From a virus: a DNA stretch of 29,911 nt. Position numbers and translations under genes: made by a program. Below are positions 1-6,889 of this stretch, one piece after another (position 1 is the first letter of the stretch; every line of letters begins with the position of its first letter). Below the pieces are notes generated by a model. It was not told where the DNA came from. It worked only from the letters and a program-made list of their open reading frames with translations, and searched no databases. The stretch is from positions 1-29,911 of the IMG/VR virus record IMGVR_UViG_3300009071_000039. One strand, written 5' to 3'.

Positions 1-1031
1 ATGCCTGCTTGTATTTCTCTAAGGAAATCACTTGCCCCATTGTATTCCTCCTGTGCTTTTGTCACATGTTGTTGATGTGTTTCCATGTGTGTAACACTTT
101 GTCCACAACTACCACAAGTACCAGATTCCAAACTTTCTAATGCACGTTTAGTTCTGTTTACATCTTTCTCTGCTCTAGTAATCTGTGCAGTTAGTGCGGC
201 AATGTCTTTTTGCAACTGTGTTTGTGTGTTATTTAATTCAGTCCATTTTAGGAGGTCAGCATGACATGCTAATTCTAACTCAATATTAACATGTGCAAGA
301 TCTTCAATTGCAGTTTCAAACTTTTTAACATCTTCTGCTTTCTTTTTCATCCACAGGGTTTGCCTACGTTTTAGTGCTTGTATTTGTTCACCAATTTTGT
401 CGTTAGCAGTTTGCAATGCTTTGATGGTCATTTCTTCTTGTTTAATATCATCACGTGTGCGTTTGCTAAGTTCTTTGATCTTGTCAGCACGTTCACTGAG
501 TTGTGTTATTCCTAACAGTTGCTCAATTATCTCTCTTTGGTCGTTTTGTTTTAAACTTAAAAAAGGTTCAGTGTAGGTGTTTAGTGCCACCAGATGCTTG
601 AACATGGTGTGACTCATACACAAAAGTTTTAGTATAGCACCTTGTGTTTCTCTACTGTCTCCTTGTGCATAGTCATCTGCTTCTTGTTCACTGTCGTTGA
701 TGTAAAATTTTAGTACGTTTGGTTTACGCCCACGTTCAATTCTGTAGCACTGTTCGCCAATACAAAAGTCTAAACTAACCAGCATGCCTTTTGAATTGGT
801 TTTGTTTATGAGATTGTCTCTGCGTATGTTTGTCAGTGCTTCGCCATAGAGTGCATAGCTCAGTGCATTAATGATTGTGGTTTTACCAGTTCCGTTACGT
901 GAACCATCACCACCTAAGTCAATATTCTCGCCAAGTACCAGTGTGAGGTCCTGTCTATCAAAGTTGATGGCTTGCGTAGCATTGCCCACACTCATGAAGT
1001 TTTTAACTGTAAGATCTTTGATTTGGATCAT
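1..1031 (-). CDS. 46: Recombination endonuclease subunit gp46 (Rad50/SbcC-like ATPase), C-terminus outside window
   Basis: Translating the minus strand from ATG at 1031 gives 343 codons that run off the left edge, so this is the N-terminal half or more. The protein is the ATPase of the gp46/gp47 complex, which resects DNA ends for recombination-dependent replication. Seen: an SMC/Rad50 N-terminus with P-loop GSRNGTGKTT at residues 43-52, preceded by LVLGEN (31-36); a Q-loop-like stretch after LVALNTYTEP; a charged coiled-coil arm from about residue 180; and a zinc-hook CGSC at residues 306-309, where Rad50 arms dimerise. The reading frame then turns into the returning coil. The start overlaps the stop of the upstream gene as ATGA, which suggests translational coupling; only a weak SD (AGAG) is visible. 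Family assignment is firm; only the missing C-terminus (Walker B and signature motifs) is unseen. Confidence 0.95.
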   Translation of the reverse strand, partial: MIQIKDLTVKNFMSVGNATQAINFDRQDLTLVLGENIDLGGDGSRNGTGKTTIINALSYALYGEALTNIRRDNLINKTNSKGMLVSLDFCIGEQCYRIERGRKPNVLKFYINDSEQEADDYAQGDSRETQGAILKLLCMSHTMFKHLVALNTYTEPFLSLKQNDQREIIEQLLGITQLSERADKIKELSKRTRDDIKQEEMTIKALQTANDKIGEQIQALKRRQTLWMKKKAEDVKKFETAIEDLAHVNIELELACHADLLKWTELNNTQTQLQKDIAALTAQITRAEKDVNRTKRALESLESGTCGSCGQSVTHMETHQQHVTKAQEEYNGASDFLREIQAG

Positions 1032-1582
1032 ATGTTTGATAATCTCTGTACTATTTTTTCAGTTTCGACTGTTTCTAAGTTCATTACGGTTTGGAAGTTA
1101 GATTCTAACGCATCTGCATATTGTAACACTGCTTTGCGTATAGAGTCAATCGGCAATGTTACCAAACGATCAATTTCCTGTAACAAAACTTGCATACGAT
1201 CAATAGGGTCTTCAATAGTATCATAGGTTTCGTCAATAAAAGGTTCAAAAGTTTTAAATCCTTTGGTTTTAATAAACTTGAGTGTGTGCGGTGGTCCTAC
1301 AAGTAAGAACATGCGTTTGTTTATCAGTGGTCTAAGTATTTTTTCTGAGGTACTTGGATATGGATAGTTAAACGCAGTTTCAGTTACAATATCAATACCA
1401 ATTTTTTTATAAAATACCTGTTGAAAATCGTTGGAGCCTGAGGCTGTCCTCCAGTGCCCGTTTGGTTTACCTGTGATCAAACTGTCTTTGTATCCTTTGT
1501 GTGGTGCAGTTTCTAGTATACCGTAGGGATTCCAATTTTCATTCCATCTTGTTTTGGTGTTTGTATACAATCTAACCTTCAT
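1028..1582 (-). CDS. Hypothetical protein, C-terminal half of a probable split gene
   Basis: 184 residues from ATG at 1582, chosen over a longer reading because GAGG lies 5 nt upstream. It contains a block at about residues 80-125 with TSEKILRPLINKRMFLLVGP and GFKTFEPFIDETYD followed by an R-rich helix. I recognise this pattern (EK-x-RPL, GP, GFKTF, DE-S/T-YD) from uncharacterised phage and bacterial proteins, some encoded near glycosyltransferases, where it forms the C-terminal part of a longer protein. Function is unknown. It overlaps the preceding frame by 11 nt in a +1-shifted register, and the end of that frame (HIQKNNYFDKIATSY) looks like the natural continuation. It may be translated separately by reinitiation, or the gene may be frameshifted. 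It sits between gp47 and gp46 and ends in the ATGA overlap with gp46. Confidence 0.72.
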   Translation of the reverse strand: MKVRLYTNTKTRWNENWNPYGILETAPHKGYKDSLITGKPNGHWRTASGSNDFQQVFYKKIGIDIVTETAFNYPYPSTSEKILRPLINKRMFLLVGPPHTLKFIKTKGFKTFEPFIDETYDTIEDPIDRMQVLLQEIDRLVTLPIDSIRKAVLQYADALESNFQTVMNLETVETEKIVQRLSNI

Positions 1583-2057
1583 CAACACCTCTGTAACTTG
1601 TGGCAATTTTATCAAAATAATTGTTCTTTTGTATATGATTGTATAGAGCGTTGCGATGTACCCGTGGTTCTCCAAGCATTGTTAGTGCATGCCGTTGTAT
1701 AGCATGTGCATCAATATCTATATCTTGCCATGCCGGAGTATCTAAGCAATTGTTGTCAAATACTGACCAGCAGTCATCAAAAACTATTGGCAATTCTTTT
1801 GTATCAGCTATAAGTGCCTTTAATCCGTTGATATACCCTGGTTGATTTGTAAAAATAATACATCGGTTAAGACTTATATCAACTTCTTGAAATGTACGAA
1901 CCAAATTAAAGGTTGTTAAGCTATAATTACAGTGTGGCAGATAGTAGTTGCCGTGCAAGTCTTCTGCTAGATAAAAGTCTTTAGGTTCAAAAATTGGTTT
2001 TTTGGTATCTAGTAGTTGTTGTTTAAGCAAATCAAAGTCATGATCTATCTCTAGCAA
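1572..2057 (-). CDS. Hypothetical protein, N-terminal half of a probable split gene
   Basis: 161 residues if read from TTG at 2057, ending at TAG 1572-1574. I do not recognise a domain. The C-terminal end (PRVHRNALYNHIQKNNYFDK followed by IATSY) resembles the centre of the family whose C-terminal half is the next frame, so the two probably derive from one gene of about 345-365 residues. The start is uncertain: the TTG has no visible SD, while the open frame continues upstream without stop through 21 protein-like codons to ATT (2120) or ATA (2123), placed 6 or 3 nt after a perfect AGGAG at 2127-2131. No ATG, GTG or other TTG is in frame there. Either a rare start codon is used or the true start has been lost. 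It lies directly after gp47, whose stop overlaps this region. Confidence 0.65.
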   Translation of the reverse strand: MLEIDHDFDLLKQQLLDTKKPIFEPKDFYLAEDLHGNYYLPHCNYSLTTFNLVRTFQEVDISLNRCIIFTNQPGYINGLKALIADTKELPIVFDDCWSVFDNNCLDTPAWQDIDIDAHAIQRHALTMLGEPRVHRNALYNHIQKNNYFDKIATSYRGVDEG

Positions 2058-2119
2058 ATTAATTCTACCAACAATGTTGATATACTGTTCAAGTGTTGCA
2101 ATTAAATTTTTGGTGAAAA

Positions 2120-3133
2120 TTATAAACTCCTGTAAATCTCTAGTAATAGTTTGTTGTCATAAAACTCACTATCAATGTTTATAATTTGTTCTGTAACAAT
2201 CTGATCAACACTTTCAAACTTAATATCTCCTGGTTGCAGTTCTTCTTCTAATGCACTGCGTTTGTTTGGTATAAGTGCCATCTCACGCAGTTTGTATTTG
2301 GTTGCAAACTGTTCTTTGATGTAGTTTGCTTCTTCATAGGATATTTCTATGTCCAAGTTTACTCTAACATGCATGTTTGGTTTCAGTATAGTGTCAGCAT
2401 AGTCAATTACCTGTGAAAGGTCCAACACCTTGTACAATGGTTGATCCGGCCAAGCAATGTATTCTGGTTCTTTACCCCATTCAAGTATCATGCAACCACG
2501 TTGATCATCGCCTGCATCTGAAAAGTTGTGCGGAAATGCATTGCCGATATAGTTGATGTTGTTTTTCTGTTGACGCAAATGAAAGTGTCCACTAAACACT
2601 GTGCCATACTGCTGGAAGTGTTCTGATTTAATCTCACCGTGATCCGGCATTTCAACCATGGCATTCATCTTAAAGTGTGGCAGTTCAAAGTGTCCAAACA
2701 TATACCGAGCACTTGCAGTTTTTATCTGCTTGTGATCGTCACCAACCAGCCAAGGACATAGTATCACATCATCTTGTTCAAACCAATCGTTACATATTTT
2801 TAGATTTGGAATATGCTTTGCCCATTCAAAACTGTAGATGTCACGTTTGTCACGATAGTACAAGTCATGATTGCCAGTTATGAAATATGTTATATCAAAA
2901 CTACGAGAAAGGTTTTCTAATGCACGTAAACTGTGGTGCATGGTTTGCAAACTTAGACTGGCTCTGTGATGATGCCAGTCGCCCATGAATATTGCAGTCT
3001 CGCAGTTGTGTAACTTTCCTTGTTGTACTGCCCATTCAACAAATTGTTCACAGTCTTGATTGTGCATGATGCTATTGCTTTTCATGCCAAAGTGAATATC
3101 TGTAAACACGAGAGCTTTTTTAAACAAACCCAT
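2120..3133 (-). CDS. 47: Recombination endonuclease subunit gp47 (Mre11/SbcD-like nuclease)
   Basis: 337 residues, close to the size of T4 gp47. It is the metallophosphoesterase partner of gp46; together they process DNA ends during recombination-dependent replication, and T4 also needs them for host DNA breakdown. All phosphoesterase motifs are visible in order: DIH at 12-14, GDWHHHR at 51-57, GNHD at 87-90, GHFE at 147-150 and GHFHLRQ at 182-188, supplying the metal-binding Asp, Asn and His residues. The C-terminal third (about 240-337) is the expected capping and partner-binding region. The start has AGGA 7 nt upstream, partly overlapping the gp55 stop (8-nt gap), so it is co-transcribed and probably coupled with gp55. 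Confidence 0.95.
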   Translation of the reverse strand: MGLFKKALVFTDIHFGMKSNSIMHNQDCEQFVEWAVQQGKLHNCETAIFMGDWHHHRASLSLQTMHHSLRALENLSRSFDITYFITGNHDLYYRDKRDIYSFEWAKHIPNLKICNDWFEQDDVILCPWLVGDDHKQIKTASARYMFGHFELPHFKMNAMVEMPDHGEIKSEHFQQYGTVFSGHFHLRQQKNNINYIGNAFPHNFSDAGDDQRGCMILEWGKEPEYIAWPDQPLYKVLDLSQVIDYADTILKPNMHVRVNLDIEISYEEANYIKEQFATKYKLREMALIPNKRSALEEELQPGDIKFESVDQIVTEQIINIDSEFYDNKLLLEIYRSL

Positions 3134-3141
3134 GTGTATTC

Positions 3142-4032
3142 CTATTTTTTAGTCGCTTCTGGTTGTAGTTTTTTTGCATCTGGTGAGTTGTTAAACTGTC
3201 TTGTCCAACTTGGATTCAACCCATTTTGTTCAAGTATATCATCTCTTATGTTTTGGTTTTTCTTTTCTATGTTCAACACTCTGGTAAAACTATTTGTGAT
3301 GGTTGCGGTATAGTATGCAAATGGATTTTGCGACTTGCTCTCATCAAATTGTAGCCCAATTTGACTAAGTTGCAACAGTGCTTGTCCACGCATTTCTTCG
3401 TTATATGTATAACCACGCCAGTTTGACCTTGTTGCATAACGTTCACACAGTTTTATAAACATGTGTGCTAGTTTGTCTGTCATTTTGCCATGATCTTTTG
3501 AAAAATATCCGTTTTCCATACCACCAATCCAATGTGATTTGCCAACAACATATGGCACACGATTTTCATCAATCATGTAGTGCCAAAAAGGAGGAAAGTT
3601 TAATTTAACATAGTTGAGATCTTGTTCAACGTCGCTCATAAGTTCTTGTAATCCATCATCTTCGATGTCCACATCGTCCATTTCTAGAAGTTCTTCAAGT
3701 TTGGATTTTTTCTTTTGCTGTGCTTTGGTGAGTTTCTTTGGCACCATTGGGATATGATCCCAGCAAATTACTCTGAATACCAATTCTTGATTGTTAAGTT
3801 TAACAGGATCAACAATCTCGCCAGTTTCTCTTTTGATACGATCTGCTTTATTGCGTCTTGCTTCTGCAACAGTACGTTGATTAATTTTGTCAACACTTGG
3901 TAAAATTATATCATACTGTGCATATTCACGTTCTAAATATGAACAGAAAGTGTTTTTGCTTTTCCAAACTTCTTTCAGTATGTCTCTGTTGTTTAGATAG
4001 TTTACTTTTCTAGGTGTTCTCACCTGTGGCAT
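3142..4032 (-). CDS. 55: Late-transcription sigma factor gp55 with a large internal extension
   Basis: 296 residues against about 185 in T4. gp55 replaces host sigma-70 on RNA polymerase and recognises TATAAATA late promoters, with gp33 and the clamp gp45 as co-activators. Similarity to T4 gp55 as I remember it lies at both ends: NYLNNRDILKEVWKSK (11-26) matches the T4 YVNNKELL segment, and residues about 185-262 (KLAHMFIKLCERYATRSNWR, GYTYNEEMRGQALL, FDESKSQNPFAYYTATITN) match the sigma region-2-like core of T4 (GYT, FDE, K-NP-AY). Between them, about residues 30-180, is material absent from T4, including a charged Lys/Glu/Asp stretch (100-140). The C-terminal tail differs from T4's clamp-binding end. 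ATG at 4032 has AAGGAG 6-7 nt upstream and lies about 23 nt from the predicted early transcript start. Confidence 0.87.
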   Translation of the reverse strand: MPQVRTPRKVNYLNNRDILKEVWKSKNTFCSYLEREYAQYDIILPSVDKINQRTVAEARRNKADRIKRETGEIVDPVKLNNQELVFRVICWDHIPMVPKKLTKAQQKKKSKLEELLEMDDVDIEDDGLQELMSDVEQDLNYVKLNFPPFWHYMIDENRVPYVVGKSHWIGGMENGYFSKDHGKMTDKLAHMFIKLCERYATRSNWRGYTYNEEMRGQALLQLSQIGLQFDESKSQNPFAYYTATITNSFTRVLNIEKKNQNIRDDILEQNGLNPSWTRQFNNSPDAKKLQPEATKK

Positions 4033-4061
4033 ACGATTCTCCTTAGCCTAATAACTGTAAC

Positions 4062-4090
4062 ATTATACAACATTACTTATCAGAAGTCAA
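4062..4090 (-). promoter_or_regulatory. Sigma-70 type early promoter for the gp55-gp47-gp46 block
   Basis: On the minus strand, -35 TTGACT (4085-4090) is followed by a 17-bp spacer and -10 TATAAT (4062-4067). This is five of six and six of six consensus bases at ideal spacing. Expected start is near 4055, giving a leader of about 23 nt with AAGGAG before the gp55 ATG. It would allow transcription by unmodified host polymerase. Confidence 0.88.
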
Positions 4091-4116
4091 TCATTAACTA
4101 CGCAGTTTTTGGTGAG

Positions 4117-4124
4117 CATAAATA
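4117..4124 (+). promoter_or_regulatory. T4-type late promoter for the baseplate operon
   Basis: CATAAATA differs from the T4 late consensus TATAAATA only at its first base. It lies 17 nt before the ATG at 4142; expected start near 4130, then AGGAG at 4132-4136. No -35 element is needed for gp55-type promoters. The same arrangement recurs before gp6. Confidence 0.75.
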
Positions 4125-4141
4125 AGACTATAGGAGATAAC

Positions 4142-6583
4142 ATGGCTGGTTACGATCCAAAAAAAGCCGCTAGAATGAACGCACTAGCACAACAGTATCC
4201 AAAGGCACCTCTTGGTACTTTGTTTGATTTGGCTAATATTCCTTCAAGTGAATATGGCAACTACACAACTGATAGCGTGGGTACACGTGCGGCTAATGCT
4301 AACTTTGGTCGTGTAACCAGTGAACGCTCGCAGAATGTTCAATCAACTGATACTCCAAGGACGACTCCTGGATCAGGATCTGCATTTACTGGTACAACTA
4401 CACCAACACCAACTGTAACATCGCCATCAAGTTCAACATCAAATACAAGAATAAATCCAGTTACAGGTAGGCCGTTTACAACACCTACAACTCCAACAGT
4501 AACATCACCAGCCTCATCAGAAACTGTAACAAATACCACAGGCTCGGGCACTGCATTTCAAGGCGGTGGTACTATTGCAAGTCAAGCATTTAGCGATAGA
4601 ACACCAGCTCCTGACCCATTTCCAGCACCACCGCCACCTAGGCCAGTACAACCTCAAGATTCAGATGTAGATTTTACTGATGCATATGGAGAAAATTATA
4701 GGCAAGCAACACCTATACCTGCACCAGTAGTAGAGTCAAATAATACAGAAGTTGATTTTGCAGATCCTTATAGCGAGAATTTTAGAAATCCTCAGCCAAT
4801 ACCAGTAGATACTAGACGTCCTGGTACACCGCCTAGCCCGTATCTTGATGATTTTCCAGATGATAATGTTGATGTAGCACAACCAACACCTCGACCAGAT
4901 ATAAATGCTCCTGCACCACCTCCATCCAGACCAGCACAAGAAATATCCCAAGTTGACGACTTTGGTGGTACTGGTATTACACAAGTTGATGACTTTGGCG
5001 GGCCTAGTCGTAATATAACACAGGTTGATGATTTCTCTGGATCTGCAGTTCCACCACAAGTTGATGATTTTGCAGAATTTCAAGCACCAGCACAAGTAGA
5101 CGACTTTGCTGAGTATCAAGCACCAGCACAAGTAGACGACTTTGCTGAAATTAACACACCAGCTCAAGTTGACGATTTTGCTGGATATTCAAACAACGAC
5201 TTTGGTGCAGAGGACCCAGGTTTAGATGCATTTGGACCTGGACCAGAACCAGCACAAGTAGACGACTTTGCTGATTATAGCAACAACGACTTTGGTGCAC
5301 AAGTAGATGACTTTGGTGAGATAAACACACCTGCTCAAGTAGACGACTTTGATGAATACAGTAACAATGACTTTGGTATAGCAGATGAAGAAGACTTTAG
5401 TGACTTTGCATCTCCAAATCAAGTAAACCAATTTGGCGTAGACGACTTTGGTGATAACAACCCATTAGGGCAAGTTGATGACTTTGGTGATCCAAGACGT
5501 AGTCCTGCCGAAGTCAATCCTTTTGGAGTAGACGACTTTGGTGACGGTGAAGTTGCACAATTTGATGAGTTTGGAAATCCAATATTAGCACCTGAAGATC
5601 GTGTTGACAATGATGGTGAAAGTCTTGTAGGTGACGACCCAGTTGGTGAAATAGATGATGAAACAGTTGCACCTGGTGATGCTACGGCAGGTCTCGATGG
5701 ACCAGAACAGGCCGCACTTGATGCACAAGCACTGAAAGAAAAAGCTAGACAACAACAAACTGTTAATGAAATGCGAGAAGCATCTGGTGTAAAAAACGCA
5801 GATGGCGATTGGCGTGTTAAGCTCCGTCTAGCTCCGCAAGCAACCTATCTGTACAAAGCACCTGATCCGGGCATACTTGCACCATTAGCTATTACTGATG
5901 GAATTATTTTTCCATATACACCCACTATAGACGTACAGTACAGAGCAGAGTACAATGCGTATTCGCCAACACATAGTAACTATCAACATTATTTTTACAA
6001 AAATTCAAGTGTACAAACTGTACAACTTCAAGCAGAATTTACTGCACAGGATACTGTTGAAGCAGAATATCTTTTAGCATGTATACATTTTCTAAAAAGT
6101 GCAAGTAAAATGTTCTACGGACAAGATGCACAACGAGGTTCGCCTCCGCCTTTGTTATATCTCACAGGGTTAGGAGAATATCAGTTCAACGAGTCCCCTT
6201 GTGCAATTACTGAATTTAACTACAACCTACCTAGTGATGTTAACTATATACGTGCAAGAAGTAGACATATAAACAGGGATGATCAGTTGCAGTTTCAAAA
6301 ACCTCTAGCAACTGCAACTTCAAATGGCAATTTTAGTGCATTAAACAGGCTTAAGACCGCAGTAACAAACGCACTTAACGGGGGCAGTGAACCATTGCAG
6401 GCAGGTGCTCAACCTTTTAAGCCATCGCCAGGAAACTTAGGATCAAAAGGTGCTACCTATGTACCAACCAAGATGTCAATGACTATTAACCTCTTACCAA
6501 TCGTAAGTAGACAAGCAGTCAGTCAAGTGTTTAGCCTTCAAGAATACGCAAATGGTAACCTAATCAAGAAAGGATTCTGGTAA
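4142..6583 (+). CDS. 48: gp48-like baseplate tail tube cap protein with VDDF repeat region
   Basis: 813 residues from ATG 4142 (AGGAG 5 nt upstream; a TTG at 4109 lies ahead of the promoter's start and is rejected). T4 gp48 is about 364 residues and caps the baseplate hub where the tail tube begins. The C-terminal part, from about residue 550, is the conserved module: WRVKLRLAP, GIIFPYTPTIDVQYRAEYNA, LLYLTGLGEYQFNESPC, FNYNLPSDVNYIRAR, and a final strand before GNLIKKGFW. The first 550 residues are Pro/Thr/Ser/Asn/Asp-rich and look disordered: Thr/Pro tracts at about 60-180, two EN(Y/F)R repeats at about 180-220, then a dense VDDF repeat region from residue 270 to about 480. It is the first gene of the late operon and overlaps gp53 as TAATG. 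The gp48 name rests on remembered similarity to marine T4-like phages; a gp54-like role is the alternative. Confidence 0.75.
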   Translation: MAGYDPKKAARMNALAQQYPKAPLGTLFDLANIPSSEYGNYTTDSVGTRAANANFGRVTSERSQNVQSTDTPRTTPGSGSAFTGTTTPTPTVTSPSSSTSNTRINPVTGRPFTTPTTPTVTSPASSETVTNTTGSGTAFQGGGTIASQAFSDRTPAPDPFPAPPPPRPVQPQDSDVDFTDAYGENYRQATPIPAPVVESNNTEVDFADPYSENFRNPQPIPVDTRRPGTPPSPYLDDFPDDNVDVAQPTPRPDINAPAPPPSRPAQEISQVDDFGGTGITQVDDFGGPSRNITQVDDFSGSAVPPQVDDFAEFQAPAQVDDFAEYQAPAQVDDFAEINTPAQVDDFAGYSNNDFGAEDPGLDAFGPGPEPAQVDDFADYSNNDFGAQVDDFGEINTPAQVDDFDEYSNNDFGIADEEDFSDFASPNQVNQFGVDDFGDNNPLGQVDDFGDPRRSPAEVNPFGVDDFGDGEVAQFDEFGNPILAPEDRVDNDGESLVGDDPVGEIDDETVAPGDATAGLDGPEQAALDAQALKEKARQQQTVNEMREASGVKNADGDWRVKLRLAPQATYLYKAPDPGILAPLAITDGIIFPYTPTIDVQYRAEYNAYSPTHSNYQHYFYKNSSVQTVQLQAEFTAQDTVEAEYLLACIHFLKSASKMFYGQDAQRGSPPPLLYLTGLGEYQFNESPCAITEFNYNLPSDVNYIRARSRHINRDDQLQFQKPLATATSNGNFSALNRLKTAVTNALNGGSEPLQAGAQPFKPSPGNLGSKGATYVPTKMSMTINLLPIVSRQAVSQVFSLQEYANGNLIKKGFW
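4949..5581 (+). repeat. VDDF/DFG amino-acid repeat region within the gp48-like gene
   Basis: Thirteen VDDF motifs occur here, eleven of them as QVDDF and two as FGVDDFG, plus YSNNDFG three times and variants GLDAFG, NQFG, NPFG and DEFG. Spacing is commonly 11-18 residues. Synonymous codons vary between copies (gttgacgac, gttgatgac, gtagacgac), which suggests selection on the peptide and not only recent DNA duplication. Confidence 0.9.
5081..5148 (+). repeat. Exact 32-bp direct repeat, 36-bp period
   Basis: Two identical 32-nt copies at 5081-5112 and 5117-5148 encode QAPAQVDDFAE twice in tandem. This is the most recent-looking duplication in the VDDF region and a likely slippage site. Confidence 0.9.
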
Positions 6584-6888
6584 TGGCCAATTCCTATGCA
6601 AGTACAAGTCCATATTTCGATACTCCAATAGTTCAAAATCAATATCTTGGCGTTATGGTTGATAGACCAATACCAAAACTCATTGATGATTTAAGTTTTA
6701 CCATTAACGAAACTTATAACCTGCGTCCTGATCTTTTGGCATTTGACTTATACGGTGATTCAAATCTTTGGTGGGTATTTGCACAACGTAATCCAAATCA
6801 ATTGCAAGATCCTTTGTTTGATTTTACAATTGGCACAACAATTTATCTGCCTCAAGAAGCTACACTAAAATCAGTATTAGGAATCTAA
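6583..6888 (+). CDS. 53: Baseplate wedge subunit gp53
   Basis: 101 residues, about half the length of T4 gp53 (196). gp53 joins baseplate wedges around the hub. The diagnostic run is DDLSFTINETYNLRPDLLAF followed by DLYGDSNLWWVFAQRNPN, DPLFDF and GTTIYLP, a LysM-like module known from short gp53 proteins of marine T4-like phages. The ATG overlaps the gp48-like stop as TAATG, with AAGGA upstream, so translation is coupled. One base separates its stop from the next gene's start. Confidence 0.87.
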   Translation: MANSYASTSPYFDTPIVQNQYLGVMVDRPIPKLIDDLSFTINETYNLRPDLLAFDLYGDSNLWWVFAQRNPNQLQDPLFDFTIGTTIYLPQEATLKSVLGI

Positions 6889-6889
6889 T

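Larger units (their letters stand above)
4033..4141. other. Divergent intergenic control region
   Basis: 109 bp separate the divergent gp55 and gp48-like genes. It holds a sigma-70 promoter firing left, a T4-type late promoter firing right, and a strong SD for each gene. Predicted transcript starts (about 4055 leftward, about 4130 rightward) diverge, so the transcripts do not collide. No terminator-like hairpin is evident. Confidence 0.8.

Noticed and set aside
4109-4141. Longer N-terminus of the gp48-like protein from TTG 4109
   Set aside because: The TTG lies upstream of the late promoter's start and has no SD, while ATG 4142 has AGGAG at ideal spacing.
4736-5610. Minus-strand open frames opposite the VDDF repeats
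   Set aside because: They mirror the repetitive plus-strand coding sequence and give Cys/Trp/Ile-rich peptides with no domain; shadows of the repeat.
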